From: Paracoccus denitrificans
GTDB lineage: Bacteria; Pseudomonadota; Alphaproteobacteria; Rhodobacterales; Rhodobacteraceae
Assembly: GCA_005768755.1 (NCBI GenBank)
Contig: VAFL01000003.1
Location: 186,001-250,000, forward strand
DNA: 64,000 bases
Direction: 5' to 3'
Below the pieces are notes generated by a model that was not told where the DNA came from, did not search any database, and saw only the letters and a list, made by a program, of their open reading frames with translations. Every line of letters starts with the position of its first letter. Position 1 is the first letter of the stretch. The translations under genes and the position numbers were made by a program. Of this stretch, positions 51,437-60,705 are shown in pieces.

Positions 51437-52335
51437 TAGCCCTTGGTGCGATCCACCAGAAAGCGCGGCTGTTCACCCCGCATCACACGGCGCAGATTGT
51501 CCGCCACGACCTGTGCTGCCGTGGCGACCCGGGTTTCCGACGCGATATGCGGTGTCACGGTGATCCGCGGATGTGCCCAGAATGGGTGATCCGGCGGCAA
51601 TGGTTCTGTCCGAAAGACGTCCAGAATCGCCTGGTGAACCTTTCCGGTCTCCACCGCGTGCAGCAGTGCCTGATCGTCGATCAGGGTGCCGCGTCCGGGA
51701 TTGATGATGATTGCGCCCGGTGGCAGCAAGGCCAGTCGTTCGGCATCAAGAAGATCGCGCGTATCGGCCGTGTCGGGCAGCAGAAGAACCAGAATTTCCG
51801 CCCGTGCGAGCGCCGCGTTCAGGTCTGGCCCTGCAAAAGCGGTGATCCCGTCGACGCCGCGGCCCGATGCGGACCATGTGGCGACGTCAAAGCCCAGCCC
51901 GTGCAGCGCCGCAGCGACCGCCTTGCCAAGCGCGCCGGCACCCAGCACGGTCACGCCCCGTTCGGTCGCAAGAGGCGGGACGAGGGCGTTGCGCCATATG
52001 CCGTCCTGGGCATACAGGTCCATGCCCAGATGCGCGCGCATCACCCAGCCCGCGCAGTATTCGATCATGCCCTGTTCCAGCCCCGGATCGACCATCCTTG
52101 CCAGCGGTTGGGTCAGGGTCGGGTCGGGCGCGATCCGCTCAACGCCTGCCCACAGACTTTGGACCAGCCGGGCCGAGGGGTAGTCGGCGAAATTGCAGCC
52201 CGGACCATTTGGCGCGTAGATGATTGCATCAACGCTGTCGGGCGCTGCATCCTGAAGCAGCTCTGCTTCCGGGCAGGCGGCGCGGATGGCCGGTGCCCAT
52301 TTCTCCCATCCGTCGGCGGCAAAAAGTACCCTCAT
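51433..52335 (-). CDS. D-2-hydroxyacid dehydrogenase (GhrA-like glyoxylate/hydroxypyruvate reductase)
   Basis: 300 residues. NAD(P)-binding motif TVLGAGALGKAVAAALHGLG, then GRGTLIDDQALLHAVETGKVHQAILDVF and the catalytic DVFRTEPLPPDHPFWAHPRITVTPHIA with the Arg-Glu-His set. Short N-terminal half fits the GhrA group, which reduces glyoxylate and hydroxypyruvate. Start at 52335 one base after the rodA stop, so it sits at the tail of the mre operon. Confidence 0.86.
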   Translation of the reverse strand: MRVLFAADGWEKWAPAIRAACPEAELLQDAAPDSVDAIIYAPNGPGCNFADYPSARLVQSLWAGVERIAPDPTLTQPLARMVDPGLEQGMIEYCAGWVMRAHLGMDLYAQDGIWRNALVPPLATERGVTVLGAGALGKAVAAALHGLGFDVATWSASGRGVDGITAFAGPDLNAALARAEILVLLLPDTADTRDLLDAERLALLPPGAIIINPGRGTLIDDQALLHAVETGKVHQAILDVFRTEPLPPDHPFWAHPRITVTPHIASETRVATAAQVVADNLRRVMRGEQPRFLVDRTKGY

Positions 52336-52336
52336 C

Positions 52337-53476
52337 TCAGCGTGGCCTGTGCACATGGGCCGATTGGACCATGCCGAAAGCCATCAGCAGGATCATCATT
52401 GCGGTCCCTCCATAGCTGACAAGCGGCAGCGGCACACCCACGACCGGCAACAGCCCCATCACCATGCCCATGTTGATTGCGAAGAACAGAAAGAATGTGC
52501 CTGCGACACCGATCGTCAGAAGGCTGGCGAAGCGGTCGCGATTGCTCAGCGCAGAGTAGAGGCAGAAGCCGATGATCAGTGCGTAAAGCAACAGCAGCGT
52601 GCCAGCACCGACGAAGCCGAACTGTTCCGCAAGGGCGGTGAAGATGAAATCGGTATGCTTCTCGGGCAGGAAGTTGCCACGTGCCTGCGTCCCTTCCATG
52701 AACCCCCGGCCCGACCACCCCCCCGATCCAAGTGCGATCTGCGCCTGGATGATATTATAGCCCGCGCCCTGAGGGTCCTGCATCGGGTCAAGGAAAGTGT
52801 CGATGCGGCGGTACTGGTATTCGTGCAGCAGTTGCCAGGGCTGCCCGCGACTTTCCAGCACCGTCCAGACAAGGCCCACCCCCGCCGCGATGACGGCCCC
52901 GAAATACCAAAGACTGACCCCGGCCGCGAACATCACGATGCCGCCACCCATAAGCAGCAGAAGCGAGGTGCCAAGGTCGGGCTGCTGCAAGACAAGCGCG
53001 GTCGGGATCAGGATCAGAACGACCGGAATGAATACCCAAAGCGGCCGCGACACCTTGTTCAGATCCAGCCAGTCGTAATAGGCCGCCAGAAACAGCACGA
53101 GCGCGATCTTCATCAACTCGGACGGTTGCAGCATGATCGGGCCGAGGTTCAGCCATCGCTGCGCGCCCATACCCTCGTGGCCGATCAGATCGACGGCCAC
53201 CAGCAGCAGCACGCAAATGATGTAAGCGAAGACCGAGATGCCCCGCCAGAACCATATCGGCACGAAGCCAAGCGCGATCATTGCCAGCATGCCGACCACG
53301 AAGCGTTCCATCTGCGGACGCGCCCACGTGTCCATGTCACCGCCGGCAACGGAATACAGCATCAGAAACCCGGTCGATGCCACCGCTGCCAGCAGAAACA
53401 CCAGCGGCCAGTTCAGACTGAACAGCTTGCGGATTCCACGCGGCGTTTCAGCGACCTTGTAGTCGAGATAGCTCAT
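52337..53476 (-). CDS. rodA: Rod-shape peptidoglycan polymerase RodA (SEDS family)
   Basis: Inner-membrane glycan polymerase working with PBP2 in lateral wall growth. 379 residues and about ten transmembrane helices. SEDS signatures seen: ARPQMERFVVGMLAMIALG, LNLGPIMLQPSELMKIALVLFLA, QPDLGTSLLLLMGG, HTDFIFTALAEQFGFVG and VGVPLPLVSYGGTAMM. It starts at the last base of mrdA. Downstream of mrdA in mreB-mreC-mreD-mrdA-rodA. Confidence 0.95.
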   Translation of the reverse strand: MSYLDYKVAETPRGIRKLFSLNWPLVFLLAAVASTGFLMLYSVAGGDMDTWARPQMERFVVGMLAMIALGFVPIWFWRGISVFAYIICVLLLVAVDLIGHEGMGAQRWLNLGPIMLQPSELMKIALVLFLAAYYDWLDLNKVSRPLWVFIPVVLILIPTALVLQQPDLGTSLLLLMGGGIVMFAAGVSLWYFGAVIAAGVGLVWTVLESRGQPWQLLHEYQYRRIDTFLDPMQDPQGAGYNIIQAQIALGSGGWSGRGFMEGTQARGNFLPEKHTDFIFTALAEQFGFVGAGTLLLLYALIIGFCLYSALSNRDRFASLLTIGVAGTFFLFFAINMGMVMGLLPVVGVPLPLVSYGGTAMMILLMAFGMVQSAHVHRPR

Positions 53477-55425
53477 CAGGCGCGGGTCCTTTCGCTGCCC
53501 GATGTGGCCACAGGTTGGATAAGGCGCATCTTGCGATGCATTTCCTCGATCTGGCCGCGCTGACCGTCGGGATAGGCAGAAAGCGGCGGGACGCCGCCCG
53601 ACAGGGCATAAAGCATGATGTCGCGCGCGATGGGCGCAGCCACCGCTGAACCGCCGCCACCATGTTCGACGATCACGGATACCGCATATTTCGGCGCATC
53701 ATACGGTGCGTAGCAGACGAACAATGCATGGTCGCGACGATTCCAGGGCAATTGTTCGTTTGTGGTGACGCCCCGCGCGCGCTCGGCGGCGGTGATGTTG
53801 CGGACCTGGCTGGTGCCGGTCTTGCCGGCCATGCGCCATTCCTCGGTGACGATGCGCGACTTTGCTGCTGTGCCGCCCTGTGCGTTCATGACTGCATCCA
53901 TGCCCTGCCGGGCGGAACGCAAATGTCTGTCGGACAAACCCAGATCGGCAAATTCCTCGACCGGAACTGGTGTGCCGTCGATGGCGCGAACAAGGCGCGG
54001 CTTCACCTCTCGTCCTGTGGCGACGCGCGCAGTCATGACCGCAAGTTGCAGGGGCGAGGCCAGCACGAAACCCTGACCGATCGATGCGTTCAGCGAGTCC
54101 CCGATCACCCAGGGCTGTCCAAAGCGTTCCTGCTTCCATGCCCGGTCGGGCGCAATGCCGGTCGCGACGGCTGACATAGGCAGGTCATGTTCGACCCCGA
54201 TGCCCAGTTTGCGGGCCATGGCGGCAATGCGGTCGATTCCGACGGCGCGCGCGACCTCGTAATAATAGACGTCACAGGATTTCTTCAGGCTGTCGATGGC
54301 GCTGACGCTGCCATGGCCGCCCCTGCTCCAGCAGTGGAACCTGCGACCCGCGACCTCAAGCGCGCCATTGCAATAGTAATGCGTGCCTTCATTGATGATG
54401 CCCGATTCAAGGCCAGCCAGCAGCGTCACCATCTTGAAGGTCGAGCCGGGCGGATAAATACCCTGCACCGTCTTGTCCGCCAGCGGGCGGTGGTCGTGCT
54501 CCATCAATGACTTGTAATCGGCGCTGGAAATGCCACGCACGAACAGATTGGGATCAAAGACCGGGTTCGAGGAAATGGCGACGATGTCGCCATTTGTCAC
54601 GTCGATGACAACGGCCGCTGCCGATTCCTCGCCCAGACGCTGTTCGGTGTAATTCTGCAGCCCCGCATCAAGCGTGACCTGCACAGTCGCGCCCTGCTGG
54701 CCCTCCTGACGTGACAATTCGCGCATTTCGCGCCCTGCGGCGTTCACTTCGACCTTGCGGATGCCGGCCTTGCCGCGAAGCACTTCCTCCAGCTTGCTTT
54801 CAAGCCCGACCTTGCCGAACTGGAATTCCGGCAGCATCAGGACCGGGTCGGGGTCTTCCATCTTGGAAAGGTCATAATCCGACACCCGCCCGACATAGCC
54901 CAGCACATGCGCGAAGTCGCCATTGCGCGGATAGACGCGCGACAGAACCGATTCCGGTTCGACGCCGGGCAGGGCCGGTGCGTTTACTGCGATCGAGCTG
55001 AATTCATCCCATGTCAGGTGATCACCAATGCTGACTGCCGTGATTGCGCTGCGCTTGTCGATGGTGGCCAGCAACTCGGCCGCCTCCTCGTCCGACATCG
55101 GCACCAGATGGCGCAGCTTGGCGACCACCTCGTCGACATCGCCCGCCAATTCACGGGTGATGGTGGCGCGATAATTCTGTTCGTTCCCGGCTATCACGAT
55201 GCCATTGCGGTCGTGAATCAGCCCGCGCACTGGTGGCAGCAAGCGGAACTTGATCGAATTGTCATCCGACAGCAGCCGGTATTCATCGGCATGTTCGACC
55301 TGCATCGTGCGCAGCCGCCAGCCGAGCGTACCGATTACCGCCGCCTGAATCGCGCCAAGCACGATGCCGCGACGGGTGATGATCCGGGCACTGTCGATGA
55401 CGTCCTTGGGCGACTTGCGCATCAT
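53476..55425 (-). CDS. mrdA: Penicillin-binding protein 2, peptidoglycan transpeptidase
   Basis: 649 residues. An N-terminal membrane anchor (about 20-36), pedestal/dimerisation domain (about 55-235) and transpeptidase domain. Active-site motifs are all present: S328-TFK, SCD at 383-385 and KTG at 535-537. Cross-links lateral-wall peptidoglycan with RodA. Overlaps mreD by four bases and rodA by one. Confidence 0.95.
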   Translation of the reverse strand: MMRKSPKDVIDSARIITRRGIVLGAIQAAVIGTLGWRLRTMQVEHADEYRLLSDDNSIKFRLLPPVRGLIHDRNGIVIAGNEQNYRATITRELAGDVDEVVAKLRHLVPMSDEEAAELLATIDKRSAITAVSIGDHLTWDEFSSIAVNAPALPGVEPESVLSRVYPRNGDFAHVLGYVGRVSDYDLSKMEDPDPVLMLPEFQFGKVGLESKLEEVLRGKAGIRKVEVNAAGREMRELSRQEGQQGATVQVTLDAGLQNYTEQRLGEESAAAVVIDVTNGDIVAISSNPVFDPNLFVRGISSADYKSLMEHDHRPLADKTVQGIYPPGSTFKMVTLLAGLESGIINEGTHYYCNGALEVAGRRFHCWSRGGHGSVSAIDSLKKSCDVYYYEVARAVGIDRIAAMARKLGIGVEHDLPMSAVATGIAPDRAWKQERFGQPWVIGDSLNASIGQGFVLASPLQLAVMTARVATGREVKPRLVRAIDGTPVPVEEFADLGLSDRHLRSARQGMDAVMNAQGGTAAKSRIVTEEWRMAGKTGTSQVRNITAAERARGVTTNEQLPWNRRDHALFVCYAPYDAPKYAVSVIVEHGGGGSAVAAPIARDIMLYALSGGVPPLSAYPDGQRGQIEEMHRKMRLIQPVATSGSERTRA

Positions 55426-55952
55426 TGCACCATCAATTCAAGTTCGGCGGCGCCAAGCCGTCTGATGCCGATCAGGTGCAGGCACAGAACGACAATCGGA
55501 TAGGCGGCAACCGTTGCCAGCCATTGTAGCATTACCGGTCCCAAAGCTGGAACGGGCAGCAGGAACAGCATCATCACGAATCTGTAACCCACCATCATCA
55601 GGCCGATCAGCAGCGATACGCGCAGCCATTCGAACACGAAGGCCTGATCGGACCATCTATACGCGCGAGGGCGCAAAAGTTCTGTCGCTGCGAGGATGAA
55701 AAGGCTCCACAACCCAAAGGGCCGACCCAGCAGGAAGTCACCGATCAGCGTCATTGCCACGATGATCGCCGCCGGAAGCTGATCTGGCCGGCGCAGGACC
55801 CAGGCGCAGGTGACGCACAGCATCAGGTCGGGGCCCGGAAAGCCAGTGGCGCCCGCATTGATCGGCATCAGCTGAAAGAACAGCATGGCCAGCCCGATGC
55901 CGATATAGACCGCCATCCCGACCAGCCGCCGCCGTCTGGTCCTTTCGCTCAT
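55422..55952 (-). CDS. mreD: Rod shape-determining protein MreD
   Basis: 176 residues with about five hydrophobic segments (MAVYIGIGLAMLFFQLMPI; PAAIIVAMTLIGDFLLGRPFGLWSLFI; SLLIGLMMVGYRFVMMLFLL; TVAAYPIVVLCLHL). Part of the membrane scaffold with MreC. The family is poorly conserved, so position between mreC and mrdA is the main support. Four-base overlaps on both sides. Confidence 0.85.
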   Translation of the reverse strand: MSERTRRRRLVGMAVYIGIGLAMLFFQLMPINAGATGFPGPDLMLCVTCAWVLRRPDQLPAAIIVAMTLIGDFLLGRPFGLWSLFILAATELLRPRAYRWSDQAFVFEWLRVSLLIGLMMVGYRFVMMLFLLPVPALGPVMLQWLATVAAYPIVVLCLHLIGIRRLGAAELELMVQ

Positions 55953-56869
55953 GTCGGAGAACGGCCATCGGGCCGGGCAGCTGGCGCCGGGGGCAACCTT
56001 GGGCCGATCAGGCCCGGTTCGGGCGGCAGGATCAGCGCGCCGCCGTCCTGCAGCCGCTCGGCCGAGTGACTGCGCAACACGCGCAGAAATTCCAGCCGGC
56101 CATAATCGGCGGCCATGCGAAGCCGCAGCCGGCCGTCGGAATCCTCGACCACCTGGCCGACCAGAATATCTGGCGGGAAGACCCCGCCATCGCCGGAACT
56201 GACAACGCGGTCGCCCGGCTGGACGTTTTCGGATCGTTCAATGAAATCCAGCGTCGGCAGCGTTGAGTTGTCGCCGGTCAGCAGCGCGTTCTCGCCCGAG
56301 GGTTGGACGATGACAGGGATGCGCGACGATGGATCTGTCAGCAGGATGACCCGGCTGGTCTGGTTGCCCACGCCCGAGATGCGGCCGACAAGTCCCAGAC
56401 CATCCATCACCGCCCAGCCATCGACGACGCCATCGCGCCGCCCGACATTCAGCAGAACCGACTGGCGAAACACCGTGCCGCTATCAGTCAGCACAACCCC
56501 TGTGATCGAGGTCAGCGTCGGGTCCAGCCTGACATTGTTTTGCGCCAGCAGCTTGGCGTTTTCCTGCTCCAGCTGGACAGCTGCCTCGCGCCACCGCTCC
56601 ATCTCACGCAGTTCGCGGCGCAGTTCCTGGTTTTGTTCGTAGATCCGGGAATAGCTTTGCAGGCTGGAGATCATGCGCGTGACCCGCGTCACCGGCGACA
56701 TGGCCCATTCGAAACTGGGCACGAAACGGTCGACGAAATCCGAACGCATTGCCTCGGCGCGCGGGCTGTCGATGCGCCAGAACAGGAACAGTGCCAACAG
56801 AAGCACGCCCGTCAGACCGATCAGGATCCGACGGACAGGAGAGGCGAAATCGTAGGGTTTGCGCGCCAT
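55949..56869 (-). CDS. mreC: Rod shape-determining protein MreC
   Basis: 306 residues. One transmembrane helix (about 15-32), a coiled coil (about 75-110, ELRRELREMERWREAAVQLE) and a periplasmic beta domain with the VVDGWAVMDGLGLVGRISGVG and PGDRVVSSGDGGVFPPDI motifs. Links MreB to the elongasome. Six bases after mreB; the C-terminal tail is Pro/Arg-rich. Confidence 0.93.
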   Translation of the reverse strand: MARKPYDFASPVRRILIGLTGVLLLALFLFWRIDSPRAEAMRSDFVDRFVPSFEWAMSPVTRVTRMISSLQSYSRIYEQNQELRRELREMERWREAAVQLEQENAKLLAQNNVRLDPTLTSITGVVLTDSGTVFRQSVLLNVGRRDGVVDGWAVMDGLGLVGRISGVGNQTSRVILLTDPSSRIPVIVQPSGENALLTGDNSTLPTLDFIERSENVQPGDRVVSSGDGGVFPPDILVGQVVEDSDGRLRLRMAADYGRLEFLRVLRSHSAERLQDGGALILPPEPGLIGPRLPPAPAARPDGRSPT

Positions 56870-56875
56870 CGCGCC

Positions 56876-57910
56876 TTAGCTGTCGTAGTCGATGACGTGG
56901 CGCAGCTGCTTCTCGAATTCCAGGGCCTTGCCGGTGCCAAGCGCCACGCAGCTCATCGGCTGATCGGCGATAGAGATCGACAGCCCGGTCTGTTCGCGAA
57001 GCGCCAGATCCAGCTCGCCCAGCATCGCACCACCGCCGGTCAGCATGACGCCGCGATCGACGATATCGGCCGCAAGATCGGGAGGGGTGGCTTCCAGCGC
57101 GACCATCACGGCCTCGCAGATCTGCTGGACGGGTTCGGCAAGGGCTTCGGCGACCATGGCCTGCGTAATCTCCAGCTCGCGCGGGATGCCGTTCAGCAGG
57201 TCGCGGCCGCGCACGGGTAGGGTGGCCCCGCGCCCGTCATCGGGCATGCGCGCGGTCCCGATGCTGGTTTTCACGCGTTCCGCCGTCTGATCGCCGATCA
57301 GCAGGTTATGGTTGCGTCGCAGGTAGTTGATGATCGCCTCGTCCATCCGGTCGCCGCCGATGCGAACCGAACGGGCATAGACCACGTCACCCAGCGACAG
57401 CACGGCGACCTCGGTCGTGCCGCCGCCGATATCGACGACCATGCTGCCGGTCGGTTCGGTGATGGGCATTCCCGCACCGATCGCAGCCGCGATAGGTTCG
57501 GCAATCAGTCCTGACTTGCGCGCGCCGGCAGACAGGACCGACTGGCGGATGGCGCGCTTTTCCACCGGGGTGGCGCCGTGTGGCACACAGACGATGACCT
57601 TGGGCTTGGAAAAACTGGTGCGTTTGAACACTTTCTTGATGAAGTGTTTGATCATTTCCTCGGCGCTGTCGAAGTCGGCAATGACACCTTCGCGCATCGG
57701 GCGGATCGCTTCGATGCTGCCCGGGGTGCGACCCAGCATCAGCTTGGCGTCCTCGCCCACGGCCAGCACCTGCTTCTTGCCGTCCTTGACGTGATAGGCG
57801 ACGACCGAAGGCTCGTTGAGGATGATCCCCTTCCCCTTCACATAGATCAAAGTGTTCGCGGTCCCGAGATCGATCGCGATGTCGGTCGAGAACAGCCCGA
57901 AGAACGCCAT
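56876..57910 (-). CDS. mreB: Rod shape-determining actin homologue MreB
   Basis: 344 residues. ATP-binding actin motifs: IAIDLGTANTLIYVKGKGI (phosphate 1), VVDIGGGTTEVAVLSLG (phosphate 2) and MLTGGGAMLGELD (adenosine). It polymerises under the membrane to direct lateral wall synthesis. The start at 57910 with AAGGA matches the family; the frame is open to 58045 but unsupported. First gene of the mre-mrdA-rodA operon. Confidence 0.97.
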   Translation of the reverse strand: MAFFGLFSTDIAIDLGTANTLIYVKGKGIILNEPSVVAYHVKDGKKQVLAVGEDAKLMLGRTPGSIEAIRPMREGVIADFDSAEEMIKHFIKKVFKRTSFSKPKVIVCVPHGATPVEKRAIRQSVLSAGARKSGLIAEPIAAAIGAGMPITEPTGSMVVDIGGGTTEVAVLSLGDVVYARSVRIGGDRMDEAIINYLRRNHNLLIGDQTAERVKTSIGTARMPDDGRGATLPVRGRDLLNGIPRELEITQAMVAEALAEPVQQICEAVMVALEATPPDLAADIVDRGVMLTGGGAMLGELDLALREQTGLSISIADQPMSCVALGTGKALEFEKQLRHVIDYDS

Positions 57911-58129
57911 GCCTGTATCCTTTTCGTGCCGGTTGATCCGGCCTGCCCATATGAATCGCCGCCTGTCCGGGGGAATCGTGCCCAGTGCAGCGCGTGGCCT
58001 CATATAAAAGGCCAGCGGGCATCGCGAAAGCCCTGATTCCGGCATTCATGGGGTGATGGCGATCAGATGCCGGTCACCGGGTCAGTGTGGCATTGCCACG
58101 AGAACCGAGGCAGAGATCAGACAAAAGAA

Positions 58130-58158
58130 AACGGCCGGGCAGATACCGCCCGGCCGTT
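58130..58158 (-). terminator. Rho-independent terminator after leuA
   Basis: An 11-base perfect stem (58130-58140 with 58148-58158) and a seven-base loop. On the minus strand it is followed by the T-rich run TTTTCTTTTG, 21 bases past the leuA stop. Confidence 0.88.
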
Positions 58159-58179
58159 CTTGTCAGCAGTTGCACTGGC

Positions 58180-59742
58180 CTAATGCGAATACATGCTGAC
58201 CTGCTTGGCATCGCCGTCCTTGCCGATGGCCTCTCGGCGGGCGCGCAAACGATTCAGCGCACCGACATAGGCCTTGACCGAGGCAAGGATGGTGTCGGTA
58301 TCCGCGGCCTGACCGGTCGCAATGCGACCTTCTTCTTCCATGCGGACGGAAACCGTGGCCTGCGCGTCCGTCCCTTCGGTTACAGCGTGAACCTGATAAA
58401 GCTGCAGCACCGCCTGATGCGGATAGATCTCGGTCACGGCATTGAAGACGGCGTCGACGGGCCCGTCGCCGGTGGTTGATGCTGTCCGTTCCTGACCGTC
58501 GACGATCATTGTCAGATCTGCTGATTGGCCGTCGCTGCCGCAGACAACGCGCAGATGCTTGACTTGAAGGTAATCGTCACCGGTATTGGCGGTCGTGTCC
58601 TGCATCAGGGCGACGATATCCTCGTCAAATACCTCTTTCTTGCGGTCGGCCAGGGCCTTGAAACGGACGAACAGGTCCTTCAGCTGGTTGTCGCCGACCT
58701 CATACCCCAGATCGGCCAGCTTCGAGCGCAGGGCCGCGCGGCCGGAATGCTTGCCCATGACGATGTTGTTTTCGTTCAGGCCGATATCGGCGGGGCGCAT
58801 GATCTCGAACGTTTCGACATTCTTCAGCACGCCGTCCTGATGGATGCCTGATTCGTGCAGGAAAGCGTTCTTGCCGACGATGGCCTTGTTGAACTGCACC
58901 GGGAACCCGGACACCTGTGCGACCCGGCGCGACAGGCCCATGATCTTGGTCGTGTCGATGCCCGTGTCGTAAGGCATGATGTCATGGCGAACACGCATCG
59001 CCATCACGACTTCCTCCAGTGCGGTGTTGCCTGCGCGCTCGCCCAGGCCGTTGATGGTGCATTCGATCTGGCGTGCGCCCGCCTCGACCGCCGCGAGACT
59101 GTTCGCGGTCGCCATGCCCAGATCGTTGTGACAATGCGTCGCAAAGATGATCTCATCCGCACCGGGCACACGCTCCAGCAGCATGCGGATCAGGTCGGCA
59201 CTTTCGCGCGGCGCGGTGTAGCCGACCGTGTCGGGGATGTTGATCGTCGTGGCCCCGGCCTTGATGGCGATCTCGACCACGCGGCACAGATAGTCATGTT
59301 CCGTCCGCGTGGCGTCCATGGGGGACCATTGCACATTGTCGCACAGATTGCGGGCATGGGTCACCGTCTGATGAATGCGATCGGCCATCTGGTCCATGTC
59401 CAGATTGGGAATGGCGCGATGCAGGGGCGACGTGCCAATGAATGTGTGGATGCGGGGGCGCTTGGCGTGCTTGATTGCCTCCCAGCAGCGGTCGATATCC
59501 GGGAACTGCGCGCGCGCCAGCCCGCAGATCACGCTGTTCTGCGCCTGCCCGGCAATCGCCGAGACGGCAGCGAAGTCACCTTCCGAGGCGATGGGAAAGC
59601 CTGCCTCGATGATGTCCACGCCCATCTCGTCCAGCATGGCCGCGATTTCCAGCTTTTCGGCATGGGACATGGTCGCGCCGGGCGACTGCTCGCCATCGCG
59701 CAGGGTGGTGTCAAAGATATATACGTGGTTCTTGTCGGTCAT
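58180..59742 (-). CDS. leuA: 2-isopropylmalate synthase
   Basis: First committed step of leucine synthesis: acetyl-CoA plus 2-ketoisovalerate. 520 residues. The catalytic HMGL-like barrel (about 5-270) carries DTTLRDGEQSPGATM and HCHNDLGMATANSL; the C-terminal LeuA regulatory domain (about 390-510) binds leucine for feedback inhibition. A leucine-codon-rich leader ORF lies upstream, separated by a 75-base gap, suggesting attenuation on top of feedback control. Monocistronic, with its own terminator. Confidence 0.96.
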   Translation of the reverse strand: MTDKNHVYIFDTTLRDGEQSPGATMSHAEKLEIAAMLDEMGVDIIEAGFPIASEGDFAAVSAIAGQAQNSVICGLARAQFPDIDRCWEAIKHAKRPRIHTFIGTSPLHRAIPNLDMDQMADRIHQTVTHARNLCDNVQWSPMDATRTEHDYLCRVVEIAIKAGATTINIPDTVGYTAPRESADLIRMLLERVPGADEIIFATHCHNDLGMATANSLAAVEAGARQIECTINGLGERAGNTALEEVVMAMRVRHDIMPYDTGIDTTKIMGLSRRVAQVSGFPVQFNKAIVGKNAFLHESGIHQDGVLKNVETFEIMRPADIGLNENNIVMGKHSGRAALRSKLADLGYEVGDNQLKDLFVRFKALADRKKEVFDEDIVALMQDTTANTGDDYLQVKHLRVVCGSDGQSADLTMIVDGQERTASTTGDGPVDAVFNAVTEIYPHQAVLQLYQVHAVTEGTDAQATVSVRMEEEGRIATGQAADTDTILASVKAYVGALNRLRARREAIGKDGDAKQVSMYSH

Positions 59743-59771
59743 TTCGATCTTCTTTCGCTGAATTCTGGCAG

Positions 59772-59821
59772 GGGCCGGGCGCTTGGCCAGACTGAGCGGC
59801 GGCCCGGCAGGACCCGCTCAG
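59772..59821 (-). promoter_or_regulatory. Alternative hairpins of the putative leuA attenuator
   Basis: Two stems compete. One pairs 59814-59821 with 59792-59799 (eight bases; its 5' arm contains the leader stop codon). The other pairs 59802-59808 with 59774-59780 (seven GC bases). The second uses bases inside the loop of the first, so they cannot both form simply. No T run follows, so classical Rho-independent attenuation is not proven; Rho-dependent or translational control is possible. Confidence 0.45.
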
Positions 59822-59916
59822 CGCAGCGTAAGAAGAAGCAGACCGCGGAGGTTCACGGCAAGACGCGCGCCAGTTTGCGCGTTGCGGGTGGTGGCGATGT
59901 GTCGCGTCCGGGTCAT
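59818..59916 (-). CDS. leuL: Putative leuA leader peptide
   Basis: 32 residues, basic N-terminal half, ending in a run with four consecutive leucine codons (GLLLLTLR) just before the TGA. Seven of the 32 codons are Leu, six of them in the last eleven. Such a run lets ribosome stalling sense charged tRNA-Leu. There is no ribosome site; a TATAGT -10 box (59923-59928) six bases upstream would place transcription start at the ATG, so the RNA may be leaderless. It ends 75 bases before leuA. Gene symbol by function only. Confidence 0.65.
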   Translation of the reverse strand: MTRTRHIATTRNAQTGARLAVNLRGLLLLTLR

Positions 59917-59922
59917 GGCGTG

Positions 59923-59928
59923 ACTATA
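59923..59928 (-). promoter_or_regulatory. -10 element for leader/leuA transcription
   Basis: TATAGT on the minus strand, six bases before the leader ATG. The -35 region at 17 bases is poor (CTTTCC), so an activator may be needed or the start may be elsewhere. Confidence 0.45.
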
Positions 59929-59954
59929 CAAGTGCTTGGCGCGATGGAAAGACC

Positions 59955-60659
59955 CTAATTTGCGTCCCGCGGGCGTTGCGGCTTCATCGGGGCGGGTCCG
60001 GTCTGCGGGGGTGCTTCGGGCGCGATGTTGGTGTTGACCAGCGTCCCGGCCGCGCGAATACGCTCAATCCTGGCGGCGAGCTTGCGCGCCCGCCTGCGGT
60101 GATAGGCGCGGATGACCGGCACTGTCATGTAATGCGCGGCAACTGCGGCCAATGTGCCAAGGATGACCCCGCCGACCAGATAGGGCAGGTAGACATCGTA
60201 AAAGAACGACCGCAGTTGATCCCAACGGGCGACTTCGGGGCCGAAGGCTGCGTTGATATTGTGCCACACCTGGGCGCTGGCATCCGCGAACTCGATGAAG
60301 ATCATCTTCGGCGACAGCAGCCCATGCGTGCCCAGAATTTCCCGGCCCAGCCAGGTCGACGCATAGGCGATGAAGGGGAACGTGACCGGGTTGCCGACGA
60401 ATGTGGCCAACAAGGCCGCCAGGATATTGCCGCCGATCACCCAGGCAATGCCCGCTGCGATCAGGAAATGAAACCCGTGCAGCGGAGTGAATGAGACGAA
60501 CACCCCCGAAGCCACACCGCGACCGATCTTGTGCGGCTGATCGGGCAGCCGGCGCAGACGATACAGCACATATTGCGCCGCCCGCAGCCAGCCGCCGCGC
60601 GGATAGATCATCTCGGTGGCGATCTGGGAATAGCTTCGGGGCTTGCGGCGCTTGAACAT
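59955..60659 (-). CDS. DUF2062 family membrane protein
   Basis: 234 residues. Core DUF2062 pattern: GVASGVFVSFTPLHGFHFLIAAG, IAWVIGGNILAALLATFVGNPVTFPFIAYAS, and a C-terminal hydrophobic stretch (YLPYLVGGVILGTLAAVAAHY). About three membrane segments; the function is unknown. A basic tail ends the protein. It follows rsh by 46 bases, the arrangement usual in the family. Confidence 0.87.
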   Translation of the reverse strand: MFKRRKPRSYSQIATEMIYPRGGWLRAAQYVLYRLRRLPDQPHKIGRGVASGVFVSFTPLHGFHFLIAAGIAWVIGGNILAALLATFVGNPVTFPFIAYASTWLGREILGTHGLLSPKMIFIEFADASAQVWHNINAAFGPEVARWDQLRSFFYDVYLPYLVGGVILGTLAAVAAHYMTVPVIRAYHRRRARKLAARIERIRAAGTLVNTNIAPEAPPQTGPAPMKPQRPRDAN

Positions 60660-60705
60660 GGATCGGCAAGGTCTGGATCAGGAAATGTCGGTCACTAACG
60701 CAAGG

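Noticed and set aside
57911..58129. Small gene between mreB and leuA terminator
   Set aside because: Only short frames without ribosome sites; the region more likely holds the mreB promoter.
58855..59958. Long plus-strand ORF (367 codons) opposite leuA
   Set aside because: It is the antisense shadow of a clear leuA, with Arg/His-rich composition and no family pattern.
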